Below the pieces are notes generated by a model. The model saw nothing but the letters and a program-made list of their open reading frames with translations. It was not told the DNA's origin and did no database searches. From Myrica gale (lineage: Eukaryota; Streptophyta; Magnoliopsida; Fagales; Myricaceae), in the NCBI GenBank assembly GCA_963930655.1, contig OZ005615.1, forward strand, positions 12,790,001 to 12,854,000: DNA of 64,000 bases, in the 5' to 3' direction. Positions 36,901 to 50,100 of this stretch are shown one piece after another; the first letter of the stretch is position 1, and each line of letters begins with the position of its first letter. Position numbers and translations under genes: made by a program.

Positions 36901-39825
36901 TCCCATGACATTGCTTGGTGATCATTTTTAAGCTTATCAATGTGGAAATGATAAGGCCATAGAACTTCATGCGATGCTAAGATACCTCCTGATGCGGTGT
37001 GAGCCTCTGAATTTGTGAACCTTTCTCATTTGAATCAGGGAGTTCATGACCTTTTCTTTTCCCCAATGCAGAAGAGAATCTGTTGCCCAAGAGGTTGATA
37101 GCAAAAGCTATGGCAGGATTGTCCTGCTGGATGCACGTGCTCATATTAGAATAGTCCCCATGCACAACAGCCAACCTCTCATCACATACTTCGAAATTCT
37201 TGCAATCCACACATTTGCAGTTTTCAGAGCAGAGGATTTTAGCTTGGAAGCATTCACAATACTTCTTAAGGCACCGTGTTTTCTTACAATGGCATCCCTT
37301 CTTGTGTTTCCCAACCACTGGACTGTCATTTTCTTCATCCTGCACTTGTTCAGAGCAATCCAGAGCTGATGAAAAAAATTTGAAGAGATATCTGATATAT
37401 ATGTGTTTTAAATGTGTCAACGGCAAGAATAAAATAGAAGAGAAGAAAACAATATCAAAACAAATTTTAAGGGAGGGCATGATCTGACATTCACATGAAA
37501 AAAGACTCGAAAGAGAAGTATGACTAGCATCCACGTTGCACTGAACAATGGTCTAAACAAAAGGAACTAAACCATTAATCCAAACAGTTCTCAGAAATCA
37601 AAAAATCTCATTTCATACCCCGTTATCCTGAGTTCTAAGTGGGCTACTGGCAATCTTTGGCCCAAATGCATTTGAGTTGCGCTCTAGAATATTTTCAACA
37701 GCTTCTTGCCTTGCAGCCTCATTTTCAACATTGTTATTACAATGAACACACCTGCAACCATCGCAGCATATTCCACTAGCAAAGCATTCACAGTACCTGA
37801 CAATTTGTGGATAAGAGTTTCGTAAGCAACTAGACATATTAAAGAACAAACATTGAATTGCGTATTAACAAGAGTGTCTTTAACATGCTCTTCATTTTGA
37901 AGGCAGAGATGTTGGTAAAAACTTTAGATTCATCCTCCAGAACTTAGTTTAGGAAATCACCTAGAGGAACATACAGTCCAAAAAAGGCCATTTCAAAGGA
38001 AAACTAGATCAGTCTGGAACACGTTGGGAACAGTAGGGAGTTGTGGGAGCTGCTTACTTTTTCAACAACTCTTGAAGAAGATTCTTCTTTTCTGTGACAA
38101 TAACTTGTGTGCAATTGCTTTGCTGGACTTTTCAAGTATCAATCCATGAGATATTACTACTTGGAATACATTGATCAATTGTAAATTAAGAGAGAGAGAG
38201 AGAGGGCACCCTTGCATACACTCCCATGCAAAAACAAAACGAAAGATAAAAGAAAAGGCTGCCAGTCAGCAGGAGCTCACCAACATTTATATATATTAGG
38301 AGAAAACCAAGATTGTGCCATCCACTTTATTGCTCATGAATTATTAAGTTTCATGAAGAGACCTCCAGCGATCATGTGGTCATTTCTACTAATTAAAACA
38401 CACAATTTTTTTAACTCCACCACTTGATCTTTTTATCCCCAATAAAAGCATTATTACTATCTGCCACACCCGTACACAGAGATAGCAAGAAACGCAGCGA
38501 CTCAGCTGCCTATTGTCATAAAATATCCCTTCTGGGACAAGGAATGATGCAATGAATTATGACCAAGCACCATAAAAGATGAGAGAAAAGCAGATGATAT
38601 AATAGAAAAAAGGGAAGTCTTTCCACTAAGTGCAGTTTTTGCACTACCATGCGTAGAAGTATGTCAGGCACTCACAACTTTAAGCACTTTGATCTTTTGC
38701 AACTGCAATGTTTTTGAGGTTTTGGAGTACCATTGCTTGCTTTGATCTTGACCTGTGGCTGTGGTGTTGGAAACTCAAAGTTTCTGCATAAAACAAATTA
38801 AAAGGAACTCGTAAGACATCATAATGACGAGCAGGATACCATAAAACTTAATAAACTGAGAATGTAACTTTTGGCAGCGCAATCCCTTTGTAAAAACAGT
38901 ATGATCTTTTTCGGAACAAAGCCTCCAGGATGAATAGAAATCTAAATATTTTATGCACTGTATATTTATTTCTTTCTCTTCCACATGAGATTTTACTTGG
39001 AAATGGTCACAGACACACACACACACACCCATACAGACAAATGAGGCATATATTGAAGAAAGAGTTAGAGTGACCCTGTGTAGTGATTTAATCTGCTGAT
39101 TCAAGCAAATTAGTTGATAAAAAATTTCAAATATGACAAAAGAGAGTGAATACCTAACTCCAAAACGGGAGGAAACAATATTGCTAATTTTAATGATGCC
39201 ATGCTATGACCTCAAACTGAACAACTCCAATACACATTTTGGAATAGAATCTGTCAAACTGTCTCAACAACCATAGAAACATACGCTTTATTTTTCTTTT
39301 CCTCAATTACCTAGTAACTTTAAAGGTAAAGCTGAAAATACTCTAATTCTCGAACTGAACCAAAAAGGCCAAAGCAAACTATTTGCAAGAGGACTTACAC
39401 AGACAGCAATGTCAGATGAGTATGTCCTGATCACGGTATTAATTTGGTGAATGTCTAAGACAACAAACAACCTTTATACACTTTTTATTTTTTGGAAACT
39501 ATGTACCATTTTCTTTTCTTTTCTTCTAAATTGGTTTCATGATAAGCTAAGAAAGTCAACTTAAAAGAAAAAGTTATTACGTGAATTGCAAGAGAACTCA
39601 CATTGTGGTCACTGGAGTCCGTGGAGGCAAATGAAGCACCACCGAGGTGGGCTTCACCGGAGAATTAGTGAAATCTAGCTGCCTAATTCTGAATTTCGGA
39701 AGGAAAGCGGATGTCTCTTTAACTGCATCCGGTGTTCCAAGTGAAATTGCTGCTTTTGGCGGGAAATGTCCACTCTCACTTTGCTCCATCAAAACCTTCA
39801 AAATCCACAGAGAATCCGTTGACAT
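33924..39825 (-). CDS. Tesmin/TSO1-like CXC (CPP/TCX) DNA-binding protein, about 474 aa
   Basis: CPP/TCX proteins are nuclear DNA-binding proteins related to animal LIN54 of the DREAM complex and control cell-cycle and development genes. Exons (minus): 39825-39602, 38783-38676, 37796-37619, 37339-36986, 36758-36655, 36346-36255 (or its duplicate 36062-35971), 35545-35375, 34791-34708, 34033-33924. Using one copy of the doubled exon keeps the frame for 474 residues. The N-terminus has the family motif RQLDFT. CXC1 (about 101-150) has [16 protein letters not shown] and the linker ends [13 protein letters not shown]2 (about 186-226) has [16 protein letters not shown]; the tyrosines match the DNA-contacting ones in LIN54. 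The C-terminal helix [15 protein letters not shown] is also family-like. An alternative start is ATG at 39789. The exon 4 acceptor is a best guess. If exon 7 is not spliced at 35374, the protein stops at 35361. Confidence 0.87.
34894..35339. mobile_element. hAT-type MITE with GGACCGG repeats (B), in a TCX intron
   Basis: A 446-bp element with termini TAGGGCTGTCC and GGACAGCCCTA and a perfect 8-bp target duplication GGCGGAGG (34886-34893 and 35340-35347). Subterminal CCGGACCGG motifs are abundant. The middle (about 35050-35210) is about five tandem units of 33 bp (GGCCCAAAATGGCATG...). Because 33 is a multiple of three, open frames appear on both strands, but they are repeat artefacts. It lies in the intron between TCX exons 7 and 8. 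Confidence 0.93.
35920..36487. repeat. 284-bp tandem duplication including a TCX exon
   Basis: Copy 1 is 35920-36203 and copy 2 is 36204-36487, offset exactly 284 bp. I see only a difference at a poly-T tract (11 T then GATG, against 10 T then ATG). Each copy holds the whole 92-nt TCX exon (36062-35971 and 36346-36255) with its splice sites. The junction falls in an AAGTA shared by the intron and the SINE tail, so a microhomology-based event after SINE insertion is likely. Confidence 0.95.
36431..36631 (-). mobile_element. tRNA-derived SINE in a TCX intron
   Basis: Read on the minus strand, this about 200-bp element starts CCCCCAAGGGTTTGGTGTGG, has an A-box-like GTGGTGGTAAGG, a B-box-like AAGTTCGAGCCC, and ends TTTCCTCGTCAT followed by poly(A). 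A 17-bp perfect target duplication GAAGTATCAGCAAATAT flanks it (36414-36430 and 36632-36648). The tail portion, with its left target duplication, is present again at 36130-36203 because of the 284-bp duplication. Confidence 0.93.
36733..36831. repeat. 67-bp tandem duplication over a TCX 3' splice site
   Basis: A 32-bp block, GGACCAGAATCCCTGAGAGG and following bases, occurs at 36733-36764 and 36800-36831, offset 67 bp. On the TCX strand each copy carries GCAG|GTGAGTCCTCTC: an AG acceptor directly followed by GTGAGT. The copy at 36758 has the better pyrimidine tract and keeps the frame; use of the copy at 36825 adds 67 nt and shifts it. Confidence 0.92.
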
Positions 39826-40855
39826 TGTGAACGAATAAGCAAGAGCTTCACTTTTCGTTTGGCAGCTGAGGAAATACGGGGAAAGAGATAGAAAGTGAAG
39901 ATTTAGAGTTGAGTTCTTCACGCATTTGAAATTCAAAGCACTACCTAAAACGGAAGGCTTAGGGTTGTAATCTCGTTCCTTTCAGTTTCCCTTGTATTCT
40001 CGATAGGCAAACAGAATGTCAAGGATTTTCCAGTTCAAAAGGTTTTACGTCTGATTAACTGTGCATGCAGGATACATTGACGGCAGGTTCTTGCGAGTGT
40101 CACATTGGAAAGCTTGCAGTTGCAAGTTCCCCGGAGTCCGGTGAGCTCCAACTGCAAAGAGTTTTTAGAGGAGAAAGGAAGGATTTTGGGAGAGTAATTG
40201 ATCCTGAGGTAAAGTGGATAATAGGACGAGGAATTTATATAGTTGTTCGGAACTATACACCCATCATTATTTTGAACTAAAATACGAATAAAGATCTAAA
40301 AACACATAAATGAAGTACCAATGATTTTCTGATTTATAAATAGAGAAAATTTAAAATCAGTTTGAAAACCAATAACAGAGTAGTTTCTTTTTTCTTATAT
40401 CGGAGTTTTTTCATTCGTGAAAAAAATCATCCTTGAGTTTTCCAACTGACGTAAAAGGTCCTTGGGATTTTATGGTAAAATCAAATAGCCATTAGACTTC
40501 CGTTCATTTCATTAATGGAGAGCCACATAATATCAAAAAATTGACACGTGTCGCTTAGGTTAATGAAAAAATTCAGATTAAATTTTATAGACCAGGTCAA
40601 TTAAGTAAAAAAAATTAATTATTAAATATAAAAAAAATCAATAGAACCATTTTTAAATCAGAAAACAAAAAAAATAGTTTAAAATTTTAAAAAATAGAAG
40701 AACAAAAATTACACAACCCGTCAGTAGAGGGGAAAGCAGTGCCACGTTGCAGGGGTGGCCCCCTCGTGGATCTGGGCTCCTCTCTCTGGGGGTGGCTACA
40801 AGTCAGCATCGTGCAAGGGGAGCCCACAGGTCCCAGTGGCTCCCCTTTGCGGGGT
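39826..40855. other. Upstream region of the TCX gene
   Basis: A/T-rich with no recognised gene; probably the TCX promoter and 5' leader. The last 130 bp (about 40725-40855) is a GC-rich block that continues after the hAT insertion at 42806. Confidence 0.4.
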
Positions 40856-42805
40856 TAGGCTTGTAAGTCCGGTCCGGCTTTCGGCGGAGGTCCGGCTCCG
40901 TTTCCGGCACTGATTCCGGGAAGAGGAGGTCGGCCTCTTCCAGGAACCGGAGCCGGAGGTCATTTTGGGCCACTAACGGAAGCTGACTTTTCCGCCGGTT
41001 CGGCGGAAAATCCAGTTCCGATTTTTTTTCCCCCAATTTAAAACGACGTCGTTTTAATTTTTTTAAAAAATATATATATATAATGTTTGCGTGGATCAAA
41101 ACTCGCCATTTTTATCAACGCAAAACTGCCCTAACATTCACCCGAATCGCCCCTAGTCGTAATTCGTAAACCCTCTCAAGTCTTCCCCTCCGCCTCCCCC
41201 CTCCCCCGAGCCTTGTCCCAACCCAGTCGCCCCCAGCCCCAAGTCACCCGATCCCTCCCCCTGACCCAGAGCCTTGTCCCAGTCGGCAGCTGCCCCTAGG
41301 CCACCCCGATCCCTCCCCGGCTCCCCCCAAGCCAGAGCCCTGTCCCAGCCCACAGGTCGCCTCTTCCAGTGACCTCTCTCTCTCTCTCCGACAGTCCGGC
41401 CTCCACTGCTGCGCTCTATCTCTGTATGTCTTGCTCTCTTTTTGTTCTTTGGAATCTTGGAAGTTGGATATGCGAATCTGTTACTGTCAATTTGGGTGCT
41501 GCTGTGTTGAGAACTTGAGAGTTTTTGTGCTGCTATGTTCTGTTCATTGATGTTGTAATTGTGTGCTGCTGTGTTGTGTTGACATTGCTCAAGCAGTTCC
41601 ATTTTGTTGTGAAGTGCTTATGTAGATTAATTGTACTAGGGTCTTCTTGTTTGTTTCACAGAATTTCTTGTTGATGTCATTTTAAAAACTAAGGCTCTGT
41701 ATGACTCCTTGAATTCATGATCTCAGTAATTGGTTATTTTATCATTAGGAGAGTTGAGAAGCAGTTTCTATAGTGCTGCTGATGGCTACTTTTATAATGC
41801 TTTGAGATCCTGCTGATTGGAACTTACCGATTGTGCTATCAATAATGACATGTGATGCAGCAATTAGCTGATTTTTCAATATCAGTCGAGGATTCAGATG
41901 TTTTCATATGCAAGAAATACGAGGATTTTACAGGCCAAGAAGACATATTAACATTTAACACATGTTTTGGATAGCAAACAACCCCCCACCACAAAAAAAA
42001 AAAGAAAGAAAAAAAGAAAGAAATAACAGAATGTGATAGATCAAGGAACATAATGTAGTGGTGGTTCATATGGCTATACTAAAAGATGGAAAAATGGTTT
42101 TGAAATGAATAGACTCATGGAGAAGCTCATACCTAAAAGTTTTAGTCTTTTTCAGGTGAAAATGATGGATCTTTTTAAATCCTTTTCTGGTGTAGTTATG
42201 CATATCTTGGATGTTTAACCGTGCTGCTGTGTTGTGTTCATTGATGTTGTAATTGTGTCACATAGGCTTATCACTTGTTAAAAATCATATACATAATCTG
42301 GTTGGTATATATCTTGTATGTGTTACTCATCTTGGTGCAAGGTACTCAAGCAATATAGCTCTATTGTTATTAAGTATTAGAACATTGTTCTTTGAGCTTT
42401 AATGCGGATTTGGTTCTTGTTTTTCTCTTTTGCACCATTTGCTTGTTGAAACTTGAAAGTCTAGAGTTCTTTTGCACCATTTACTGAGAATTCCAGCATT
42501 TATGTTAGTTGATTTATGTTAATTTTACCTGCAATTTGTTCATGTATTAGTTTTTTTTACATTTGTTTGTCAATTACACGTTTTAGGATTTTTATTTTTG
42601 TGAATTGTGATGAATGAGTAAAATTTTAATTTATTGAAAAAAATGCTTAAATGGGCCGAAAAATATGGACAAAAAAGTTGTCGGAATTTCGCTATCCGCT
42701 AAGAGTCGGAAGCGGAAGCGGACTCTTTTTTGGCCATCCGCTAGTTAGCGGACCGGATGTCGGAATGTCAAATTCCGCTTCCGACTAATCCGCTATTCAC
42801 CCCTA
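40856..42805. mobile_element. Non-autonomous hAT element, 1.95 kb
   Basis: The left end is TAGGCTTGTAAGTCCGGTCC and the right end reads TAGGGGTGAATAGCGGATTA on the other strand. Target duplication is 8 bp, TGCGGGGT (40848-40855) and TGCGGGGG (42806-42813), one mismatch. Subterminal GGTCCGG/CGGAAGCGGA motifs occur at both ends. The inside has a C-rich leader-like stretch (41160-41400) and T-rich sequence but no transposase. It sits in the region between the divergent TCX and golgin genes. Confidence 0.85.
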
Positions 42806-43286
42806 TGCGGGGGTAGTTGGCAGCCCCTTCACGTGGGGAGTCACAAAGTTGGAGTTGTTGAGTTGTATTGATATTTGTAAAAAAAATAATGTTTAGTTGT
42901 ATTGATATTCGTGTAGAAGTAATGTTGGGATTGCAATTTTAGAAGGTTGGATTCAAATTCTAAAAATTTGACCAAAACACTCTTAAATATTTTTATATTT
43001 TTAAAATGATTGAATTTACTATTTTTAACCATTTTTACTGTTGTTTTGATTGTAAAATCTGATATAGAGTTTTTCATTAAACTATGCTGCATGTGACATT
43101 TTTTTTTTCTTCTAGCAGATAGCGTGGGTCTCCGTTAATAAAATAGACTTTTGTTTAACAGAGGACTTATTTGATAAAGGGTGAAAACCTAAGAATGACG
43201 ATTTTTTTAAAAGAGTTAAAGATCAGGATCAAATAATATAAGTACTTAAATCTGTTTATTTATTTATTTTTCTTAAGACGATATTT

Positions 43287-43417
43287 ATTTATTTATTTAA
43301 TGACGAGAAAATCCTTAAAGTAGGACCCAACCCACCCTGAAGTACAAACTTCGGGCTTGTGAAGAGCCCCCAACCCCACAGCATACAGGCCCTTCACCAT
43401 CCGAGCTACCCGCGGGG
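43287..43417 (-). mobile_element. tRNA-derived SINE (second family, shared 3' tail)
   Basis: On the minus strand it begins CCCCGCGGGTAGCTCGGATG (A-box-like) and ends GATTTTCTCGTCATTAAATAAA. Its 3' part (GTACTTCAGGGT, GGGTCC, TTTTCTCGTCAT) resembles the SINE in the TCX intron, but the 5' heads differ. Likely target duplication: CTTAAGACGATATTT (43272-43286) and CTTAAGGCAGTATTT (43418-43432), 12 of 15 identical. Confidence 0.75.
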
Positions 43418-43432
43418 CTTAAGGCAGTATTT

Positions 43433-44136
43433 TCATTCCTGAGAACGACAGAAAAAAGTTCATATACGGTCTTTATTTATAATTTCTTCGTTCAAATCCT
43501 CCCTCCGAGGAAATACCTTATCTGCCCTCCGCACAAAAACAAAAACTATTTTCTTCAAAGTTTATCTGCAACGGCGACGTTTATTTCGTCATTGTCGAAT
43601 GTTCTAAAAATAAAAATATTGCTCTGGAGTCGGACCCCGGCTCCCCCATCCATCAAAACACCTCCTCTTCCAGCAAACCACTGAGACCTCTCTCTGATTC
43701 TTGAACCAGAACGCCAATCTCACACGGAAATCGTTTTAGCAGCTCAACGAAGCAAAACAGCCATGATTTGATTAGCGGAACCTGAGGGGACTGGCAGCAT
43801 TCCGCCACACCCAATAGGATCCCCCTCACAACACACAACAAACGTTCATTTCTTAAACTTCTATCGCAATCCCATTTCCCACCGTCGATCTCCTTCAAAA
43901 AATAACGCATTCTTTTCGAATCTTGATCTCGCATCTTGCGCTACAAACGAACGTAACTGTGTGTTTATGTATGTGGACTATGCGAAGCTAAAATTCAGTT
44001 CCATTCGTTTAATTTTGTGTCTGTCCTTCGATGTTTCTGAAGTTGGACTGGGATGGGAATACAGGGTTCTTGATGTGATCGAATTGCCCGGTTCGGAAGA
44101 TTCTGATCGAGTCATTCTATCCCGGTTCGAAATCAG
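43433..44136. other. Upstream region of the golgin gene
   Basis: Likely promoter and 5' leader of the plus-strand golgin gene. No domain-bearing open frame is seen. Confidence 0.45.
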
Positions 44137-47100
44137 ATGGCGTGGTTTGGTGGGAGAGTTTCGTTGGGGAACTTCCCGGATCTGGCCGGAGCGGTGAATA
44201 AGCTCCAGGAGAGCGTGAAGAACATTGAGAAGAATTTCGACACCGCACTCGGTTTGGAAGAGAAGTCGGAATCCAGCAATGAAGGTACCTTTACGTATTT
44301 AAATTCGTTTATCATATCGTAATTTTGCTATTTGGATTAGAATTTTGATTTACGGAACAGCTAGTGTGAGCTTCTGGTATGTTGAATCGCGCATAGGTAT
44401 TTAGCGAAGTGTTTTGCCTAGTTTGCCATGTAGAGAGCAGTGGTTGAATGGTAGACCTCGCAGCTTTTAAGTCCTCTCGTGGAATTTAAGTACCCGACTA
44501 ACTAGAGTTCTGGCGCGAGCAATAAAGCGAGATGTCAAAATGCAAAGAGCATAATGAAGTCGGTGGACTTGTGATTTAGGTGGTTGACTAGATACCGCAA
44601 ATTGGGTGATAATAGACTCACTGTATGTTCCTGCCCTCTAGCCTCCCTGTGCTAAGAAAGGATTGTTATCCCAACCTGCATTTCTCTTCAATCACTTGAT
44701 CCACTCTGTCATACTGGAGCTGCTTTCATTTTCTCTGTGTTACTATAATAGACTCACTGTATGTTCCTGCCCTCCGCGCATTCATTTTCTCCGCAGTACT
44801 TGTTAAAGCATCCTCAACTTGCTTATTCCCAACCCTCCTTATGTACGAGGAGAACATGATCAGCTTCAAAGACTGAATTAGATTTGAAGTTTTCACTTAA
44901 TCTGCCCCATAGGAGATCCCGCTGCAATTTGTCCAACCTATGAGCCACATGAGAGGGAATAGTGAACTAGATGAAGTGCTCTTAACAAGAGTAAGCTTCA
45001 TTGCCTTCGATAAATCTTATTTCTAAAGAATTATAACACTGTCTACATTCTTGGACAGAACCAATGGCGGTAGTATGGTGGATCACCAAGCAGACATGGT
45101 ATTAAGCTGGTAATAGAGAAGGATGAACGTACTTATCCCAGTACGCTAGAAATTTTGATATGCTTTGGTGTAATTCTGGCTATATAGGTATCCAAGGGAA
45201 GCTCTCATCAAAATCCCCAGCAAGACATGAATACCAAGATTTAGAGGTCTTTAGCCCCACCTAAGGCGCCTTTCTTTGTTTGGGAAGCCGCAATGGAAGA
45301 ATCCTTACCACTGAAAACTTGAGGAGGAGGGGAGTGAATGTGCTAGATTGGTGCTATCTTTGCAAATGTGATGGGGAGTCTGTTGCGCACATTTTGCTGC
45401 ACTGTTTGGTTGCTAGGGAGTTGTGGTCCTTTGTGCTCTCCATTATGGACTATGCTTGGGTGATGCCTAGGCGGGTAGGTGATGTCTTGTTGTGCTGTAA
45501 AAGAGATTTTAAAGACCCTTGGGCCTTAGCTATTTGGAGAATGATCTCTACATGTCTTTGGTGGAATTTATGGAGAGAGAGAAATAGGAGATGTTTTGAG
45601 GGTGTGGCTGTGTCCATGGAGGGTCTGAGGGGCATTTTTTTGCAGTGTTTGTTCTTGTGGGTGAATACTATGTTGGGTTCTCCCTTTTCGGAGCTTTTAG
45701 ATGTCATTAGTTTTCTAGCTTGTTTGGTCTAGAGGTCTCGGTATAGTCCTTTGTACTGTTCATTCTATTCCTTTTTCTTTTAATAAAATTGCCTTATAAA
45801 AAAAAAAGCACAAAAAGTTTACGTTCCAACTTTTTGAAATGGATACAGAACTCTATATTTGTGAAGCTGGTTGTGCCAGGTGGTGGTTCAATTAGTCTTC
45901 TCCCTTTTTGGACATCAGCTACAAAATAACATTTGTGATGGTTAAGTTAGGTGTTGAAGATGATTCCGTTGTGCGTGAGGTGTTGTATTGTTGGAAGCGG
46001 AAGTTCAACAATCCTCTTGCAACAAGGGTGTGGAAGATGATTCCGTTGTGCGTTTGGTGGGTCATATGGTGGGAGCGGAACAAGAGATGTTTCGAGAACT
46101 CTTCTAGGTCTTCTGAGGGGTTTTCTTTAGAGTAGGTTTTCAGTATAGATCTTTGTACTGTTACCATTTTCTTTCTCTTCAATAAAGCTCTTCTTACTTA
46201 TCAAAAAAAAAGTTAGCTTTAAGTGGAAGTGCTTGTGATGTGCTGCTACATGTACCCATCAGGAATGAAAATTCTATAGTTTTTATGGTTATAAATCTTT
46301 TTTTTATAACTAAGAAGAATTTTATTAAAGAGAAAGAGACAAGAAGCGAAATCAGTACAAAGACTGTACTGAAGTCACTCAAAGCATACAAATAAAGAAA
46401 CTAAGGAAATCGCATAGTCCACAAAACAACCCCCCAACAAAGCATTAGCCCAAAAGAAAAGAGAAAGAAACACATCGCCCTGCAAGAATTTTAGGTTATA
46501 AATCTTTAATTTAGTTGGAACGCTATTTGGCTCGTACCTGAACTCTATGTATGCAACTAGTCCCTGGGACAAAAGCATCAAATGTGGAGATAGTACAGAT
46601 GTGCTTCATTGTCAGTTTTTCAGTTTATCTAGGAGGGTGTATTGAAGTTATGCTAATTTCTGACTAGTATAATTTTCTCTGGCTGGTTTAATCCATAGTT
46701 CTAAAGATTTTAAAAGCATGTCCATCATTTTTGTATGGAAGTTAAAAAATACAGGTTCTAGACTGATTATAGCTAAGACCTCTCTGTATGCTTGCCAGCA
46801 TCAGGTTTATGGGCTTCTGCCACTGACACGAAAGCACTCTTTGATCCTGTCATGGCCCTTATGGGGCATAAAAGTGAGGAAGGTACTGATGACTCATCGG
46901 AAAAGCCAGAATCGTCCCAGCATCCACCTGCAGTTGAGAATTTATCTGAAAAACCTGGGTCTTCACAGCATAAATCTGAAGAAGAGGAAAAGGAGGGAAA
47001 TGAACTCAAAACCGACGGGTCTCTCTATTCTGCAGCTGAACAAGCCACTGCAGAAGAAGAAAATGGAGTCCAGAAGGTAGACAAAGATGCTGAGCATCGA

Positions 47101-50100
47101 GAGACAGCAGAGGAGACAAACGCTGGGATTTCAGACCCTGAACTAGGTGAATTCGGATCAACAGGTGTGCCTGTTATACAACCTGAACCCAACAGTCAGG
47201 ATGCGGAGACTTCAGAATCTGTTGGCAGTGTACAAGAGAAAGAGAACTCAGAAGTGGGACCCTCTGAAAATTCAGAAGACCAAGTTGAGAGTAGCACGAT
47301 TTTTCCACACAAGTCGTATAATGGTGTTGATAAGAGTGAGAGCATGGATAAACAGGAGACCCAAGTAGATAGCATGGATAAAAAGAGGTCACAAGCAAAA
47401 GAGACTGCAGAGACAATTTCTCCTGTTGAAGCTGAGGCATCAAGTGATAGCCATGCTGGAGGTGTAACTGAGCCCTCTGGTTTACATTCTGTTAGCACTG
47501 AGGAGACTGATGGACCTGATGAATCTTCTACCAATCCCTTCACCGGTGCACTTCCTTCAGATGATGCTTTAGCAATGGTGTCTGAATTGGTTTCTCATGA
47601 AAATGACATAATTGTTAAAGCTGTTGAAATGGATAAGCAAGCCCCTGCTAATGAGTCTGAAATTAAGGCTCAATGGTTGAGCTCGGGGTCACATTTATCT
47701 GTCTCTACAGATACCATGCTTGAACTAGAGAAGGTGACAGGGGAGATGAAAATGATGGAAACTGCATTACAGGGTGCCGCTAGACAAGCTCAGGTATTTC
47801 ATAAAGCCTAAATATCCTTATAGGGTAAGACTTGCATCTGAGACTCAGACATGATGCTTGGTATCTCTTAGTGTTGGAAGTAACCAGATTCTATGTAAAA
47901 CGTAGGTATGATGCTTGGTATTTCATGTCAGATAAGTGGTTTAGACTCATATAATATATTAAAATGTAGGTATGTTGATTAGATGACCTTGGAACTTCTA
48001 CTTAGAGAACTAAAGAAAATTCTGCCGTGTTGTTCATCATCCTTGTTCTGTCGAGATATCTGGCGCATACCATATTCCTTTGAGACCAGAACTTGTATTT
48101 GGTGGCTGTTTTTACATAATCCTGGGTGTTAATAAGGTTGTTGGGTATGGTTGAGACCTTCCCTCTGCAGATGCTAAGGGGTCTAATGAAATTCTTTCTG
48201 TCATTTCTTTGTTTTTGTCTCATTCTTCTTTGGACTAACTTAAATCTCTATAATGATGACCTCAGTGATGGTTGAAAGCTGATACACACATTCTTTCTCC
48301 CATATGTGTGCTATATTGGGATATTGAATGTGTTAAAGATGCTGCAATATCTATAAAGGCATCTCCTGTGATGTGTCTCAATCATGGGTTGTCATAGCCT
48401 AGAAGACTACCATCCCTGCAGAGCATGCAAAATGTTTTAAGTTCTAAAGCACATCTTCGTCACCAAGCGTCAATGAGGTAGCAGTTACCACCATCAGGAT
48501 GATGGTGACGGGTAGTGTTATCTCACATGTCTTTCAATCTTTTGATTTGTAAGTAGTGTCACATTACCTTGCAGTCAACCGTTTGTCTATAAAATATCAT
48601 GCTTGCTCTGAAAGGTAGTCAACATTCACTGGAAATAGATGGATGTATACCTTTTTGTTTGGTAAACAGAGAAAAAAAGGAGAAATTTCTCTATAATTTG
48701 AAAATAAGAGCCTAGATTCAATCGCCAGAATTTCTGATCTCATCAAAAAATTGGATTTAGTATAGGTCTCTTAAAATATCTTAATGTAGAATATCACTTC
48801 CAGACATTCATAATCTTCCATCCTGCTTGTCGGATTAGTCTCAGTTTTTCCTGAACACATGCATGCTTTGGATTTCTTATTGCTTTGTCTCTCTGAGTCT
48901 TTGAAGGCATTTTATCTTATGTGACATCCCTATCCATATTTCTTTCATTGGATATCTGCTTTTTTGCATTTGCTGATCAATTTTGATGTTTTGTTTTTAG
49001 GCAAAAGCCGATGAGATTGCAAAGTTGATGAATGAAAATGAACAGCTAAAAGCTGTGATTGAAGATTTGAAGGTGTGTGCACTTATACTTTATGTTCCTT
49101 AAACATGCTTGGTATGGGTGACCATGACTTGTATATTATATATGCATGCATCTATGTAGGTATACTGTACAGTTGTTATACATCCATGGTTAGCTGATTC
49201 GTATTGCATTAGGTTATACTGCTTGTCTTGACATCTCTCTGATGTGGTCATGCAGATTCTCAGAAAAATATTAGGAATTGAAATTTTGATTATTCCCAAT
49301 TAACTGGTTTATAATGGATTTTATCATTGGTAATTTTACCTGAAAGACCATCTCCTCTTTGTTAATTGTTATGCTTTTAAAAGCAAGGCATTCTTATTCT
49401 CGAATACGTGCTATTAATATTATGTTTTAACAACTACATTATGCTGTTTTGAACTTATATTTGCTTGTTTCTGCTCTACATTTCAATTTGGGCAAGCTTA
49501 TTCTGGTTTTCTTGAAACCATGCTGGACTCATATGTTATCCTTCTCATGTCTTATCATCCTTTAGCAGCATAATTCTAGGCATCTTTCAACTTAATGTGC
49601 TAGCGATCGTAAGCTCCGTGTTGGAAAGATACTTCCCTCCCCTTCTCTTTTCAAAGATGCACATTTTAACTGCTGAAAGTTATGGAACAGAGAAAATCCA
49701 ATGATGCAGAAATGGAGTCTTTGCGAGAGGAGTACCATCAGAGGGTTGCAACTCTTGAAAGGAAGGTATTTTTTTATAGATATTGAAAACTAGGCCTGTT
49801 CTGAAATGAGACTCCCCACATTATCTTTTCAACCATCAGTGAAGAAGTTTTCAGTTAATAGGATAACAAAATAGACTGGCTATGGGCAATTTCGTGCAAA
49901 ATCAGAATTCCGTGCATAGTAGTGTGTGCAGATGTATTTATAGTGTTTTCAAAGAATTAATTTTTCAAAGCGTTTTGAGGATAGAAGAGAATGTGTCTAA
50001 TTTGATCATTACTGTTATCATTTGAGTACTCTGCCATGTGTGATTACAGGTTTATGCTCTGACTAAGGAAAGGGATACACTTAGGAGAGAGCAGAGTAAA

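Noticed and set aside
36712..36906. Minus-strand open frame through the 67-bp duplication
   Set aside because: It reads from an intron through the alternative acceptor and ends at an early stop; not a separate gene.
41153..41602. 149-residue open frame on the minus strand
   Set aside because: Low-complexity Gly/Arg/Glu composition from a C-rich stretch inside a hAT element.
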